A stretch of DNA of 46,735 nucleotides from Psychromonas sp. B3M02 (GCF_003318165.1 NZ_QOCB01000069.1:1-46735); one strand, 5' to 3'. Counted from the first letter of the stretch, positions 28,336 through 37,651 are shown. Notes: generated from the letters alone by a model not told the origin. A program made the numbers and translations.

Positions 28336-30108
28336 ATGAAAACATCTCAGTCTCAGAAAAATACCTCGACTAAACCTATTATCTCAACCTTCGATGAACT
28401 TGCTAAGTTAGCAAATTATTCGTTGATGGAGTCGCTTAATTGTGACCCAGATGCAACACAAGATGGTGTTGATTATAGAGCAAGACAAGTTTTCTCAGGG
28501 CATTATGTTCCAGTTAAACCAACTCCTATTCAAGATCCGCAATATGTAGCACACAGCCAGCAGTTTTTTGCGGAGCTTGGTTTAGCCGACAGCCTAGCTG
28601 AGTCTGATGATTTTATGCGACTCTTTTCTGGTGATGCCAGTCAAGTGCCTGAACCCATGCGTCAGTATGGTTGGGCCACGGGATACGCGCTTTCCATTTA
28701 TGGTGTTGAATTTATTCATCAGTGTCCGTTCCAAACCGGTAATGGTTATGGTGATGGCCGCGCTATTTCCATCCTTGAGGCGGTGATTAATGGTCAACGT
28801 TGGGAGATGCAGTTAAAAGGTGGTGGTCGTACACCATATTGTCGTGGTGCCGATGGTCGTGCGGTCTTGCGTTCTAGTGTTCGTGAGTTTTTAGCGCAGG
28901 ATCATATGCATGCATTGGGTGTGGCGACTTCACGCTCTTTAAGCTTGTATTTTTCAAAAACTGAAACGGTGCAACGTGGTTGGTACGCTGAAGGTTCACG
29001 CTCTGAAAACCCAGATATGATGGTTACTGAACCTGTTGCTATTTCTACGCGCGTGGCTCCCTCTTTTTTACGGGTTGGACAAATAGAGTTGTTTGCGCGA
29101 CGCACCCGTGAAGATGATAATCATATCGCCCTAGAAGAGCTGCAAAAAATAGTACTGCACTTGATTGATCGTGAGTATAGCAAAGCGATTGATAGCGGGC
29201 TCAGCCTATCTGAAAAAGTAATCCAGTTAGCTAGCGAGTTTCGTGAGCGTCTTACTACGCTCATTGCAAATTGGATCCGTGTGGGATTCTGCCAAGGGAA
29301 CTTTAACAGTGATAATTGTGCCGCTGGTGGTTATACACTGGATTATGGTCCGTTTGGGTTCAGCGATCTATTTAACCCTCATTATCAGCCTTGGACGGGC
29401 GGTGGTAATCATTTCTCATTCATGAACCAACCTAAAGCAGCACAAAGCAATTTTGAAATGTTTTGTTCAGCATTAAAACCGCTATTGGCGACAGAGGAAC
29501 AGGCTTTAACGGCATTGGAAGAGATTCAAAGCGAGTTTTCAACTGTGATGGAGTCGAAAATGCAAGCTATGTGGGCAGCTAAGTTGGGCCTTAGCAGCTT
29601 GGATAAACCTACTCATATGGCAGTATTTCGTGAACTACAGATGTTAATGATGCAAACAGCGATTGATTACACTATTTTCTTCCGTGAGTTATCGTCAATC
29701 CCTAAGGATATACGCCCACTTAAGAAGAGCTTTTACAGTAATTTAATCAATCAAAATGCAGCTCAGGATGCAAAAAATGAACAAGTAGATACACGTTGGA
29801 TTGAGTGGTTTGTTAAATGGAAAGCCTTACTAAATAATGATTGTGAGGAAAATACAGGTAGAACGCTTGAGACAGTTTCCAAGGAAATGAAACAAGTTAA
29901 CCCTAAATATATTCTACGAGAGTGGTTCCTTAAACCTGCTTATCAGCAAGCCGGAAGAGGGGATTACAGTTTGATTCACGAGTTACAAGCAGTAATGGCA
30001 TCTCCATACGAGGAGCAATCGCAAGCAGTGGAAGATAAGTTTTATCAATTGAGACCACTTGAGTTATTCAATGTCGGCGGCGTAGCACACCTTAGTTGTT
30101 CATCGTGA
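28336..30108 (+). CDS. selO: Protein adenylyltransferase SelO (YdiU)
   Basis: 590 aa from ATG 28336; a TTG at 28321 is possible, and neither has a strong ribosome site. SelO is a pseudokinase-fold enzyme that transfers AMP to protein hydroxyls and is linked to redox stress. Core motifs are visible: [38 protein letters not shown], and the metal/catalytic segment [20 protein letters not shown]. Eukaryotic SelO carries selenocysteine near the C-terminus; here the tail is HLSCSS with an ordinary Cys, as in most bacteria. Confidence 0.95.
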   Translation: MKTSQSQKNTSTKPIISTFDELAKLANYSLMESLNCDPDATQDGVDYRARQVFSGHYVPVKPTPIQDPQYVAHSQQFFAELGLADSLAESDDFMRLFSGDASQVPEPMRQYGWATGYALSIYGVEFIHQCPFQTGNGYGDGRAISILEAVINGQRWEMQLKGGGRTPYCRGADGRAVLRSSVREFLAQDHMHALGVATSRSLSLYFSKTETVQRGWYAEGSRSENPDMMVTEPVAISTRVAPSFLRVGQIELFARRTREDDNHIALEELQKIVLHLIDREYSKAIDSGLSLSEKVIQLASEFRERLTTLIANWIRVGFCQGNFNSDNCAAGGYTLDYGPFGFSDLFNPHYQPWTGGGNHFSFMNQPKAAQSNFEMFCSALKPLLATEEQALTALEEIQSEFSTVMESKMQAMWAAKLGLSSLDKPTHMAVFRELQMLMMQTAIDYTIFFRELSSIPKDIRPLKKSFYSNLINQNAAQDAKNEQVDTRWIEWFVKWKALLNNDCEENTGRTLETVSKEMKQVNPKYILREWFLKPAYQQAGRGDYSLIHELQAVMASPYEEQSQAVEDKFYQLRPLELFNVGGVAHLSCSS

Positions 30109-30132
30109 TGGGTATAACCTAGCTAGGTTTGG

Positions 30133-30153
30133 TTGCCCATGATTAATGGGCAA
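30133..30153. terminator. Weak hairpin after selO
   Basis: Arms TTGCCCAT and ATGGGCAA with a 5-nt loop, 24 bp after the selO stop and 58 bp before the convergent small gene ends. There is no T run, so it may be an RNA-stabilising hairpin rather than a terminator. Confidence 0.4.
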
Positions 30154-30211
30154 AGCCTGCCTAATATTCAGTGCGCTATGGTGATATTGATGAAAGGGCA
30201 TCGGTATAAAT

Positions 30212-30481
30212 TTAGGTGAGTATCGCCGTTGCGAACAAAAGGGCTGCGAACAGGAGTGAGTTCGCAAACACTGCGCTGGCATACTTTGCTTCCCCTTTAC
30301 GGTACCAATTACCGAATATAAATGGCTTGTTAACTTTCATTTTTAGCTCTGAAATGCTCATATTTCTATTTAGCTTATGATGATGCCCGAATACAAAGAT
30401 TCGCTTAAACAGAATGCAAAAGATCAGGTTGAGCCCGATGACTAGTATTGGCACCACTAAAATTAACGTAATAAAGTCCAT
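30212..30481 (-). CDS. Small membrane protein, unknown function
   Basis: 89 aa, not recognised. Hydrophobic segments at about 3-28 and 66-88 flank a basic, His-rich cytosolic loop (FGHHHKLNRNMS). GGAG lies 5 bp before the ATG, which supports translation. It lies downstream of the AEC carrier gene on the same strand (66 bp) and could be in the same transcript. Confidence 0.6.
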   Translation of the reverse strand: MDFITLILVVPILVIGLNLIFCILFKRIFVFGHHHKLNRNMSISELKMKVNKPFIFGNWYRKGEAKYASAVFANSLLFAALLFATAILT

Positions 30482-30546
30482 TTATCTCCAATAAATAACA
30501 GTATTAAATGTACCTAGGGTTTTATCAATCATTTCGGCCTTCCTTT

Positions 30547-31425
30547 TTAACCTAGTGACAAAGCGATGACCAGCACGATTGGCAGTGTGATAATGCTGAA
30601 AAAATTGCTGAATAATACCATCGACGCGACTTTTTCAGGTCCAATATCAAATCTTTCGGCAAGCATATAATTCATCACAGCTGGTGGCAGCATTGTGAAT
30701 AAAAGTAACATTTGTAAATGTAGTGTTGGTAACGGGATAAAGAGGTAGATTGCTATAAAAGCAATGGCCCCTGTGACAAATGACAATATCGTACACATAA
30801 TGCCAACTTTTAATCCACTAAGCCGAATATTACACATCTGTGAACCCAATGATAACAGCATAATTGGAATAGAAGCACCGCCGAGTAAATGAGTCGCGTC
30901 ATAAAGTGGCTTCCATATTCCTATCCCACTCAAGTTTAATAGCAACCCTAATAAAGCCGCTAAAAATACTGGCATAGTCAGCATTTTTTTAATGGGGTTT
31001 CCATCACTTAATAAAGCAACACCGATACTAAGGTGCGCACAGGAAGAGATAACAAAAAGCAGTACCGCAGGCGCAAGTGCGGTATTACCAAAAGTGTAAG
31101 TAAACAGAGGAATAGCTAAGTTACCGCTATTTCTGAACATATTAGAGGGGGCCCAAACTTTAAAATTTAACTTAAGAATTTTGCAGATGGGGATCATTAA
31201 TAGGCCCGGTAATAATACCGCAACAACTGATGCAGTAATTAAAGGGAGTTGTCCCATCTCCATTGGCATCACTGCCAAAGATGAAAATACAAGTGCCGGA
31301 ACAAGTACATCCATATTGATGCGATTGATTGGTTTGAAATCAGGTTTTAACCAGCGCCCAATAAAAAATCCAACAAGGGTTATTGCAAAAACAGGGAAAA
31401 GTATTCCAACAACTTGAGCAAACAT
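30547..31425 (-). CDS. AEC (auxin efflux carrier) family transporter
   Basis: 292 aa with ten predicted membrane segments in two five-helix halves, the AEC layout. Typical features include a helix-breaking region near NMDVLVPALVFSSLA and the second-half N-x-x-P-like region PPAVMNYMLAERFD. Bacterial members export or import organic acids such as malate or malonate; the substrate is not predictable here. The start at 31425 is chosen because AGG lies 6 bp upstream, while the ATG at 31431 overlaps that ribosome site. Confidence 0.87.
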   Translation of the reverse strand: MFAQVVGILFPVFAITLVGFFIGRWLKPDFKPINRINMDVLVPALVFSSLAVMPMEMGQLPLITASVVAVLLPGLLMIPICKILKLNFKVWAPSNMFRNSGNLAIPLFTYTFGNTALAPAVLLFVISSCAHLSIGVALLSDGNPIKKMLTMPVFLAALLGLLLNLSGIGIWKPLYDATHLLGGASIPIMLLSLGSQMCNIRLSGLKVGIMCTILSFVTGAIAFIAIYLFIPLPTLHLQMLLLFTMLPPAVMNYMLAERFDIGPEKVASMVLFSNFFSIITLPIVLVIALSLG

Positions 31426-31431
31426 AATCAT

Positions 31432-31590
31432 CCTTATGTTCTAAAAAGAGAGAGGTCTATTTTGAATTCGATAATGCGTTTAATTAGACTTTGAAGATGT
31501 TTAATAACATAAACTATTTATATCAACAATATAATGCTGCTGGTTATTTTATTGTTTGGATGTAGAGGACGTTTTTGAAGGGACCTCGTT
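31432..31590. promoter_or_regulatory. Upstream region of the AEC gene
   Basis: AT-rich spacer between the AEC start and the tandem repeat. It presumably contains the AEC promoter; no specific site recognised. Confidence 0.3.
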
Positions 31591-31784
31591 ATCTCGTTTT
31601 CAGGGGGCAATGTGGTAATGGATCATTGTCATAAATATCATTTAACTCATTCAACAAATAAATAGGCTAGCCATAACCTAACATTACATCTCGTTCCCTC
31701 GGTCCACCGTGGTAATGCAGAGTTGTAACAAATACCATTAGACCGATTCAACAAATAAATAGGCTAACCATAACCCAGCATTAT
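31591..31784. repeat. Two tandem copies of a 97-bp repeat with REP-like heads
   Basis: Unit 1 is 31591-31687 and unit 2 is 31688-31784. Each starts with ATCTCGTT and a REP-like GTGGTAATG segment. Their second halves are nearly the same (ATTCAACAAATAAATAGGCTA, then CCATAACC). The first halves have diverged more. It lies 40 bp downstream of the glucose dehydrogenase gene. Confidence 0.75.
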
Positions 31785-31800
31785 TGAGTTATAGCTAGCC
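31762..31800 (-). terminator. Likely terminator of the glucose dehydrogenase gene, built from repeat DNA
   Basis: Arms GGCTAACCATAAC and GTTATAGCTAGCC pair at 11 of 13 positions around a 13-nt loop. Read on the minus strand it is followed by a TATTTATTT stretch, 24 bp after the stop. Confidence 0.55.
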
Positions 31801-31824
31801 CATATTTAATGTAATTATCTAACG

Positions 31825-34158
31825 TTATTTTTTTAGTTTATAAGCCATCACATAATCTCCAATTTTTGTACCAATAGAGCCATGGCCGCCTGCAACTTGT
31901 ACCACCATTTGTTCGCCTTTACTGTTTAAGTAGGTCATTGGCGTGGCTTGTCCACCTGCTGGTAATCGCGCTTTCCATAACTCGTCACCATTAGCGAGAT
32001 TGTAAGCTCGTAAATAATTGTCAACAGTCGCCGCCATAAACACAATGCCGCTATCGGTAATAATAGGACCACCAATACCAGGTACACCCATCTCAATAGG
32101 TAATTTAAGCGGTGTCATATCTTCAATGGTGCCATTTTTATGCTTCCAAGCTGTTTCACCTTTATTAAGGTTTACGCCTGCCACATATCCCCATGGTGGT
32201 TGTTGACAAGGAATGCCTAGTGGCGAAAGGAATGGCTTCAAATCTACCGCATAATCCGCCCCTTCATTGGAATTTACGCCTTGCTCTCCGGTATTTGAAC
32301 CACTCAAATCTGCGCCTTCTTTTGGCACTAACGTAGAAGTAAAAGCAAGATATAAAGGCATGCCAAATAATTGCTGACGTTTAGGATCGATGGCAATACT
32401 ACCCCAGTTGAAAACCCCAAAATTACCTGGGAATATAATCGACCCTTCCTCTGATGGCGGAGTGTAACGTCCTTCATAGCGTAATTGTTTAAAATTAATT
32501 CGACATATTAACTGGTCTAAGGGCGTTGCTCCCCACATATCCGACTCTGTTAACTTCTCAGGCTTGAAAGACAAAGCAGAAGTTGGTTGCGTTTGCGCAG
32601 TATAATCGCCTGGGATCGCACCTTGTGGTGCTGCTTCTTCAGTGATCGGCAATATAGGTTTACCTGTTGCTCTATTAAGCACATAAATGTCGCCCTGTTT
32701 AGTTGGAATAACCAAAGCAGGTTGTTTCCCAGTATCGGTTTCTAAATCCAATAAAGAAGGTTGAGCAGGTGTATCCATATCCCACAGGTCATGGTGAACA
32801 AACTGCTGTACCCAAGCAACTTGACCTGTTTTAAGGCTCAATGCCACAACGGATGTTGCATATTTTTCTTCTGCTGGCGAACGATAAGCACCTAATTGAT
32901 CTGGAGTTCGGTTACCCATAGGAAAGTAAGCTAATCCTAGCTCTTCATCTGCACTGGCGACAGACCAACTATTCGGTGAGCTCGTAGCATACACTTCATC
33001 TTCGCCAATTGGCGCTGTTTTATTTGGCTTACCAGAGTCCCAATTCCATACTAACTCACCAGTTTTCACGTCATAAGCTCGGATCACACCAGAAGGAGAA
33101 TTAATATCGTAATTATCATTGACTGAACCCGCGACGATCACAACACCACCTGCAACCAATGGAGGCGAGGTTGAGTAATAATAACCTGACTGTTTAAATG
33201 GCATGTTATGCATTAAATCTAACTCTCCATTCTCAGCAAAGTTAGCACAACGAGCTCCGGTACTTGGGTCAACAGCGATCAAACGGGCATCTGATGTTGG
33301 TAAGAATAATTGAGCATCACACTGTAATGTACTTAGATTTTCTGAAGGGGTAGAGACTGTTTCTACTAAAGGAGGTTGTTTACTATCACTCGGTGGTAAA
33401 TAAGAAACCCCACGACAAGTTTGATGTTGGCGCTGACTGTCAGCCGGTACTTTAGCATCGTAAACCCATTGCTCTTCACCTGTATCTGCATCTAAAGCAA
33501 TAAGCCAGTTATGAGGCGTACAAAGGTAAAGTGCATTACCTATTTTAAGAGGGGTTGCCTCGTAGGTTGTTTCACCGACATCTTTAGGGCCTTTTTTATC
33601 TCCGGTTTGATATTGCCATGCTAATTGTAATTGATCGACATTCTCCGGGGTAATGTTAGCTAAAGGCGAAAATCGTTGCCCTAAATTGCTTCTACCATAG
33701 GCATTCCAATCACTTTCATTTACATCACTTGCAAAAGGTGCACTAACCACTCTCGGCAATTCACCTTCTACGGTTGTCGGTGATGTAACCATTAAAGGTG
33801 AAAGTGTCGTTGCACTGGCTGCTATCCAAGCTGGTAATAAAAATATCCAACCCTGGCGATGTTTGAAAAAAGCAATTAAGAGAAGGGGGATTGCTAAAAT
33901 GAGGAAAAGTCCCATTCTGGTTGCCAAGGGCCACCAACTCAGACCTGACTCAAGAACCGACCAAATTAATGTCGCCATTAAAAGGATAGCGTAGACAAGA
34001 TTTGCTAATGCATTTCTATTACGTAGTAATAATGAAACGGCGATAAATGCAACACCTGCGAAGCAATAATATAAGCTGCCACCTAAGGCTATTAACCATG
34101 CACCGCCAATTAATAAAGCTAAACCTATAATAAAAAATAATACTGATAAAATGATCAT
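31825..34158 (-). CDS. gcd: Membrane-bound PQQ-dependent glucose dehydrogenase family protein
   Basis: 777 aa from ATG 34158 (AGGA 8 bp upstream). Five N-terminal membrane segments (1-125) anchor an eight-bladed quinoprotein propeller in the periplasm. Sequence marks are NQLQLAWQYQTGD, NRTPDQ, FVHHDLWDMDTPAQPSLLDL with the catalytic-type Asp, TKQGDIYVLNRATGKP with the Lys, and GGQATPMTYLNSKGEQMVV near the end. The enzyme oxidises glucose or related aldoses to lactones and passes electrons to ubiquinone. Substrate range is uncertain: related quinate and alcohol enzymes share the fold. No PQQ synthesis genes are in view. Confidence 0.9.
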   Translation of the reverse strand: MIILSVLFFIIGLALLIGGAWLIALGGSLYYCFAGVAFIAVSLLLRNRNALANLVYAILLMATLIWSVLESGLSWWPLATRMGLFLILAIPLLLIAFFKHRQGWIFLLPAWIAASATTLSPLMVTSPTTVEGELPRVVSAPFASDVNESDWNAYGRSNLGQRFSPLANITPENVDQLQLAWQYQTGDKKGPKDVGETTYEATPLKIGNALYLCTPHNWLIALDADTGEEQWVYDAKVPADSQRQHQTCRGVSYLPPSDSKQPPLVETVSTPSENLSTLQCDAQLFLPTSDARLIAVDPSTGARCANFAENGELDLMHNMPFKQSGYYYSTSPPLVAGGVVIVAGSVNDNYDINSPSGVIRAYDVKTGELVWNWDSGKPNKTAPIGEDEVYATSSPNSWSVASADEELGLAYFPMGNRTPDQLGAYRSPAEEKYATSVVALSLKTGQVAWVQQFVHHDLWDMDTPAQPSLLDLETDTGKQPALVIPTKQGDIYVLNRATGKPILPITEEAAPQGAIPGDYTAQTQPTSALSFKPEKLTESDMWGATPLDQLICRINFKQLRYEGRYTPPSEEGSIIFPGNFGVFNWGSIAIDPKRQQLFGMPLYLAFTSTLVPKEGADLSGSNTGEQGVNSNEGADYAVDLKPFLSPLGIPCQQPPWGYVAGVNLNKGETAWKHKNGTIEDMTPLKLPIEMGVPGIGGPIITDSGIVFMAATVDNYLRAYNLANGDELWKARLPAGGQATPMTYLNSKGEQMVVQVAGGHGSIGTKIGDYVMAYKLKK

Positions 34159-34210
34159 AAACACTATCCTTATTTTTGTGACCTCTAAAGTATACTGAGT
34201 AATGGGCTTT

Positions 34211-34241
34211 ATCTCGGTCCCTCATTCCACCGTGGTCATAC
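34211..34241. repeat. Degenerate REP-like palindrome
   Basis: Contains TCTCGGTCCCTC and CACCGTGGTCATAC, a decayed member of the family with head CGTTCCCACGG seen at several later intergenic sites. Confidence 0.5.
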
Positions 34242-34244
34242 AAA

Positions 34245-34268
34245 AAAGGCCAATTGAATTGGCCTTTG
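34245..34268 (-). terminator. Terminator of csbD
   Basis: Arms AAAGGCCAA and TTGGCCTTT with a TTGAA loop; the minus-strand tail TTTTTTG is T-rich. It lies 40 bp after the csbD stop. Confidence 0.82.
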
Positions 34269-34307
34269 CTTTGATTATTTAATAAGAGTTAAGAAGGGTG
34301 AGACCTA

Positions 34308-34496
34308 TTAGAATGACTTATTAAACTCTTTTTCTGCTTCATCTTTTTCCATGCCGTACTTCTCTTGCATTTTACCCTGGAAGACTTCTAAGTTACCGTC
34401 GATCTCTTGTAAGTCGTCATCTGTTAACTTACCCCATTTCTCTTTGATAGAACCTGATACTTGTTTCCACTGACCTTTCATAATGTCGTTATTCAT
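34308..34496 (-). CDS. CsbD-family stress protein
   Basis: 62 aa, typical for CsbD. The family pattern is clear: MKGQWKQVSGSIKEKWGKLTDDDL, then GKMQEKYG. CsbD proteins are small, hydrophilic, cytosolic and induced by general stress; the biochemical role is unknown. TAAGGAG lies upstream at good spacing. Own terminator, so probably monocistronic. Confidence 0.93.
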   Translation of the reverse strand: MNNDIMKGQWKQVSGSIKEKWGKLTDDDLQEIDGNLEVFQGKMQEKYGMEKDEAEKEFNKSF

Positions 34497-34929
34497 AAGA
34501 TAGCTCCTTAAGCTAGTTTGGATAAATGCAATATAGTGATTGCGTCAATGTTCTCAGTAAGGAGTGTTACAAGTTATATGCCAAAACTTAGGTTATTGAT
34601 TTTAATGTTTATTTTGTGACGGGCAAAAAGAGTTTGATTTTTACCCTGTAACTATTACAGGGCCAATTGAAAGGTTTTCATGCAGTGAGTAATGTAGGAG
34701 GGGAGCCATAGTTATTCATCTTCAATGTGACGCTATCTCGTTCCCACGGCTCTCCGTGGTAACGTACACCTTTGATTCCTTTAGTCTAGCGCATGATAAG
34801 GTAAAGAAAGTCTCACTCTTTATTTTTGTTAACTGTTTGATATTTATGGCTTAATTATATGGTGTCCATTGGATCGTAAAATATCAATCAAGTCTTTTCA
34901 ATCTGCAACTTTTATCCAATAAAAATATA
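34497..34929. other. Spacer with one REP-like palindrome
   Basis: Non-coding. A REP-like unit (CTCGTTCCCACGG, then CTCCGTGGTAACG) lies at 34735-34766. The remainder includes the csbD promoter, not resolved. Confidence 0.45.
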
Positions 34930-34930
34930 A

Positions 34931-34962
34931 AAGTCCAATGCGTTAAATGCCTTGGACTTATA
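34931..34962 (-). terminator. Terminator of the DUF3360 gene
   Basis: Arms AAGTCCAA (34931-34938) and TTGGACTT (34952-34959) with an inner GC/GC pair. It is 19 bp past the stop; the minus-strand tail TTATATTTTT is T-rich. Confidence 0.75.
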
Positions 34963-34978
34963 TTAAGGTTATATACAA

Positions 34979-36490
34979 TTAATGACGAAAACTCGATATT
35001 AATGCAGGGATACCTGGCAACATACCAACAGCTGCCATTACAGTGGTTAATATCACAAACATAACACTTGGTATAATCCAGCGATTCATTTTACTCAATT
35101 TCGCACTACGTTCTTTACAGCCGATTAAACCAAGATTATCCAGTAACATAGTAAGCGACCAACCAAAAGCAGGGTTAACAAGAGTCGATGCAAATACTAC
35201 AATCGCGGCAGATTGTGTTGTTTTACCTTCACGTGTCATTTCCATTCCAGCTTCAAGTAAAGGGATAAACACACCTACGATTAATGCAACGCACAACACA
35301 GGTTGCCATATGGCTAAATCCATAGGGTATCCCCATACCGCGGCTATTACACAAAATAGAGCAGTTAATAAAGCACCTGCCGTAATAGGGCGTTTAGCAA
35401 TGGCTGCCGGTATTAAATAAGTTCCCCATGATGAAGTAAAATTAGATCCACCTAAAAGCGAACCAAAGACTTGACGAATAGAGGCTGTGGTCATGGTGTC
35501 GTCTATATTCATTTGTACTTTTTCAGTACGCTCTGGATAACTAATCTTTTGAAATACTTGATGGCCCAAGAAATCAGGTGACCACATCGCGACGGCTAGA
35601 ATCGCAAAAGGTAATACCACTACAAAACTCTCTATTGTTGGCAAACCTAACATCCAACCCGTATTGTCTCCCCACCAATAGGCTGGATTCAGGTTAGGTA
35701 AGCCTGGGTCAGTAATAAACTCAAAAGGGGCACCCATTGCAAAGGCAATCGAGCCGCCTAGTAAACAGCTTAACGGCACCGCTAACCAACGCTTTTTCCA
35801 ATGTTCGAGTAGTGCATACAGCAAAATCGTGCTGATAATGACGACAAAAGGGATATGTGACATACCAATGCTATCCCCCCAAGCTAATAATTTTTTAACT
35901 TGAGAAATAGTCCCTACAAACCCGAGATATAATAGTAACCCGCCACAAACACCTTTACTGGTTAGGTTGGCTAATCGACTACCACCTTTACTAATGGCGA
36001 GAATCAAACCAAAGGCACCAATAAGTAGGCCAAATGCCATAGGGTGGCCACCTGCTGCAACCACAATAGGAATAAGTGGAATTAAGGGACCATGAGTACC
36101 CGCTAAGTTAGCAGTTGGCAGTAAAAACCCGGAAAAAAGAACAATAAAAACAGAGACAATTAATAGCTCATAACGCACATTCTCCAACACAAAGCCTTCA
36201 TCAAGGCCAAGCGGTGCTGCAAACGTTGCGGCTATCGCACCGACCATCACTATTTTACCTATGGTGGCAGCCATCGCTGGAATAGTATCTTCTATCTCAA
36301 ATCGATAATCTTTAAACGGCCAGTTAGGGCGCCAACGTTTAGGCGACATTATTTGTAATTCATGCTCTAGGTATTCTTCTCGGGTATTAAAGTCAGAGCT
36401 CGGCTTATGTTTCTGCTCGTAATTCAATTTATCGTTAACTTGTTGAGATGCTGATTGTTGTTCTTGTGAGGAATTAGCTTTTTTATTCAT
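34979..36490 (-). CDS. DUF3360-family polytopic membrane transporter
   Basis: 503 aa. A hydrophilic N-terminal 65 residues (ending MSPKRWRPNWPFKDYRFEIED) precedes about 12 membrane segments. Family signatures include FLLPTANLAGTHGPLIPLIP, AISKGGSRLANLTSKGVCGGLLLYLGF, MWSPDFLGHQVFQKISYPERTE and GSLLGGSNFTSSWGTYLIPAA. The fold resembles SulP/uracil-xanthine (APC superfamily) permeases. DUF3360 is common in vibrios and relatives and its substrate is unknown. AGGGA precedes the start. It appears to be a single-gene unit. Confidence 0.85.
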   Translation of the reverse strand: MNKKANSSQEQQSASQQVNDKLNYEQKHKPSSDFNTREEYLEHELQIMSPKRWRPNWPFKDYRFEIEDTIPAMAATIGKIVMVGAIAATFAAPLGLDEGFVLENVRYELLIVSVFIVLFSGFLLPTANLAGTHGPLIPLIPIVVAAGGHPMAFGLLIGAFGLILAISKGGSRLANLTSKGVCGGLLLYLGFVGTISQVKKLLAWGDSIGMSHIPFVVIISTILLYALLEHWKKRWLAVPLSCLLGGSIAFAMGAPFEFITDPGLPNLNPAYWWGDNTGWMLGLPTIESFVVVLPFAILAVAMWSPDFLGHQVFQKISYPERTEKVQMNIDDTMTTASIRQVFGSLLGGSNFTSSWGTYLIPAAIAKRPITAGALLTALFCVIAAVWGYPMDLAIWQPVLCVALIVGVFIPLLEAGMEMTREGKTTQSAAIVVFASTLVNPAFGWSLTMLLDNLGLIGCKERSAKLSKMNRWIIPSVMFVILTTVMAAVGMLPGIPALISSFRH

Positions 36491-36949
36491 TTTTATTCCC
36501 TGAGTTATTGCGTGAAAGTGTTAACATTTTCAAGCTGGCAACACTAACCCAAGGTCATAATGGTTACGAATAAGGAGTTACAATCATTAGTGTTGCATCA
36601 TGTTTTATTATTGATTTGTATCAAAAAATGTATCCTATACCTTATTCTTTGAATAATTATATGTTGTTCTTTTACATAAACTTATTTTCGATGAAGAAGT
36701 TAATATTGAAATAACGGCATAGCTAAATAGATGAAACCATCTATTGTTCATTGAATATATTTTGCATTGTGTGTTTTAGCTTAAAGGTAAAATCCCCCCA
36801 AATAAGTCTTCTCATGTAATCTTTTGGTGTAAATGCATACTGAAGTAATACTCGTTCATATTGAATAATTTGATATGTTGAATACATGATGTAACTATTA
36901 ATCTCGTTCCCATGGTCCTTCGTGGTGACGTATATCTTTAAGGGGCATT
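36491..36949. other. Spacer with one REP-like palindrome
   Basis: AT-rich. The REP-like unit CTCGTTCCCATGG...TTCGTGGTGACG is at 36901-36931. No gene seen. It presumably holds the DUF3360 promoter and that of the small gene at 36950. Confidence 0.4.
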
Positions 36950-37138
36950 ATGACTATTATTTGGATTTTAATCGCATTATTTGTGGCTGTTGCCTTGATG
37001 GTGGTGTTAGGTGAACGTTATGCCAAACCTATTAGTGCAAAACAACAAGCTAAATACAGTAAAATCTTACCTATATTAGTATTTGTGATGCTATTTATCG
37101 CATTACTAAAACAAGTATTTGAATCTGGGGTTCTTTAA
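36950..37138 (+). CDS. Small two-helix membrane protein, unknown
   Basis: 62 aa: hydrophobic segments at 3-20 and 42-58 joined by a basic linker (RYAKPISAKQQAKYSK). AAGGGG lies just before the ATG. The clean TM-loop-TM layout supports a real gene although no family is recognised. It lies between repeats and has no operon partner. Confidence 0.55.
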   Translation: MTIIWILIALFVAVALMVVLGERYAKPISAKQQAKYSKILPILVFVMLFIALLKQVFESGVL

Positions 37139-37207
37139 TTGTGTATGGGGGTTTAGCAAATCAGGTGTGAATTATTTCGTCTTTGCTCATCGCTGTATTT
37201 CGTTACT

Positions 37208-37252
37208 TATTAACTGTTGTATCGCCCTGTCAGCCAGTTACTTTCTTTTACG
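37208..37252. repeat. Degenerate copy of a dispersed repeat
   Basis: TATCGCCCTGTCAG...TTACTTTCTTTTAC resembles 38737-38790 in the same orientation and 37570-37624 in inverse orientation. Confidence 0.5.
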
Positions 37253-37291
37253 TGTGGTAAATCAACACGTCAATGACTGGACGAGCGACTG

Positions 37292-37370
37292 GACGAGCGC
37301 AGACGAGAAATAACTCTCAGTAATCTAGGTGAATATGCGTTCCCTCGGAGAACTTTGGGAACGAGGTGAT
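37292..37370. repeat. 79-bp direct repeat, copy 1 (includes REP-like palindrome)
   Basis: Identical to 37652-37730 except at one base, exactly 360 bp apart. It runs from GACGAGCGCAGACGAG through a CTAGGTGAATATGC tag to the palindrome CGTTCCCTCGGAG...TTGGGAACGAG. Just before it, GACTGGACGAGC is itself partly doubled. Confidence 0.9.
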
Positions 37371-37429
37371 TTAGCTATAACAAAACCTTAGTCAAAGCGG
37401 CTGCGACAAATCCCCGCCGTTGAGCTTTC

Positions 37430-37541
37430 CCAAATCATAGATTGCTTTTAGCAAAGCCAAACAGGATGTTTGGCTTAGGCTCGTTCTGGCCATGGATGGC
37501 CAGCAAGAGCCGGTGCGTTTTAAAAGCAATCTATGATTTGG
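37430..37541. repeat. 112-bp nested palindrome with three-way-junction layout
   Basis: Outer arms pair perfectly over 21 bp (37430-37450 with 37521-37541; ends CCAAATCATAG and CTATGATTTGG). Inside are two further hairpins: AAGCCAAACA/TGTTTGGCTT (37454-37476, 3-nt loop), and GGCTC/GAGCC plus CTGGCCAT/ATGGCCAG (37478-37511, with a small internal loop and a 2-nt loop). No gene. Decayed relatives occur at about 44723-44868 and 45650-45810. Confidence 0.9.
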
Positions 37542-37569
37542 ATCAGAAAGCGATTCGGTGCCAGCTCTC

Positions 37570-37624
37570 TTTGCTTACGTTCTCTACTGGTCTAGAGAAA
37601 GTAAAGTCGCCGACAGGGCGAAAT
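37570..37624. repeat. Dispersed 55-bp repeat, inverse of 38737-38790
   Basis: TTTGCTTAC...GGTCTAGAGAAAGTAAAGTCGCCGACAGGGCGAAAT (gapped here) matches the reverse complement of 38737-38790 closely at both ends. Confidence 0.65.
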
Positions 37625-37651
37625 TACTGATATTAATATTAAAGCTGATTT

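Noticed and set aside
37119-37630. Two short open frames (37119-37313 and 37442-37630, plus strand)
   Set aside because: Both run through repeat DNA; one crosses the nested palindrome. Their products have no protein-like pattern and no good ribosome sites.
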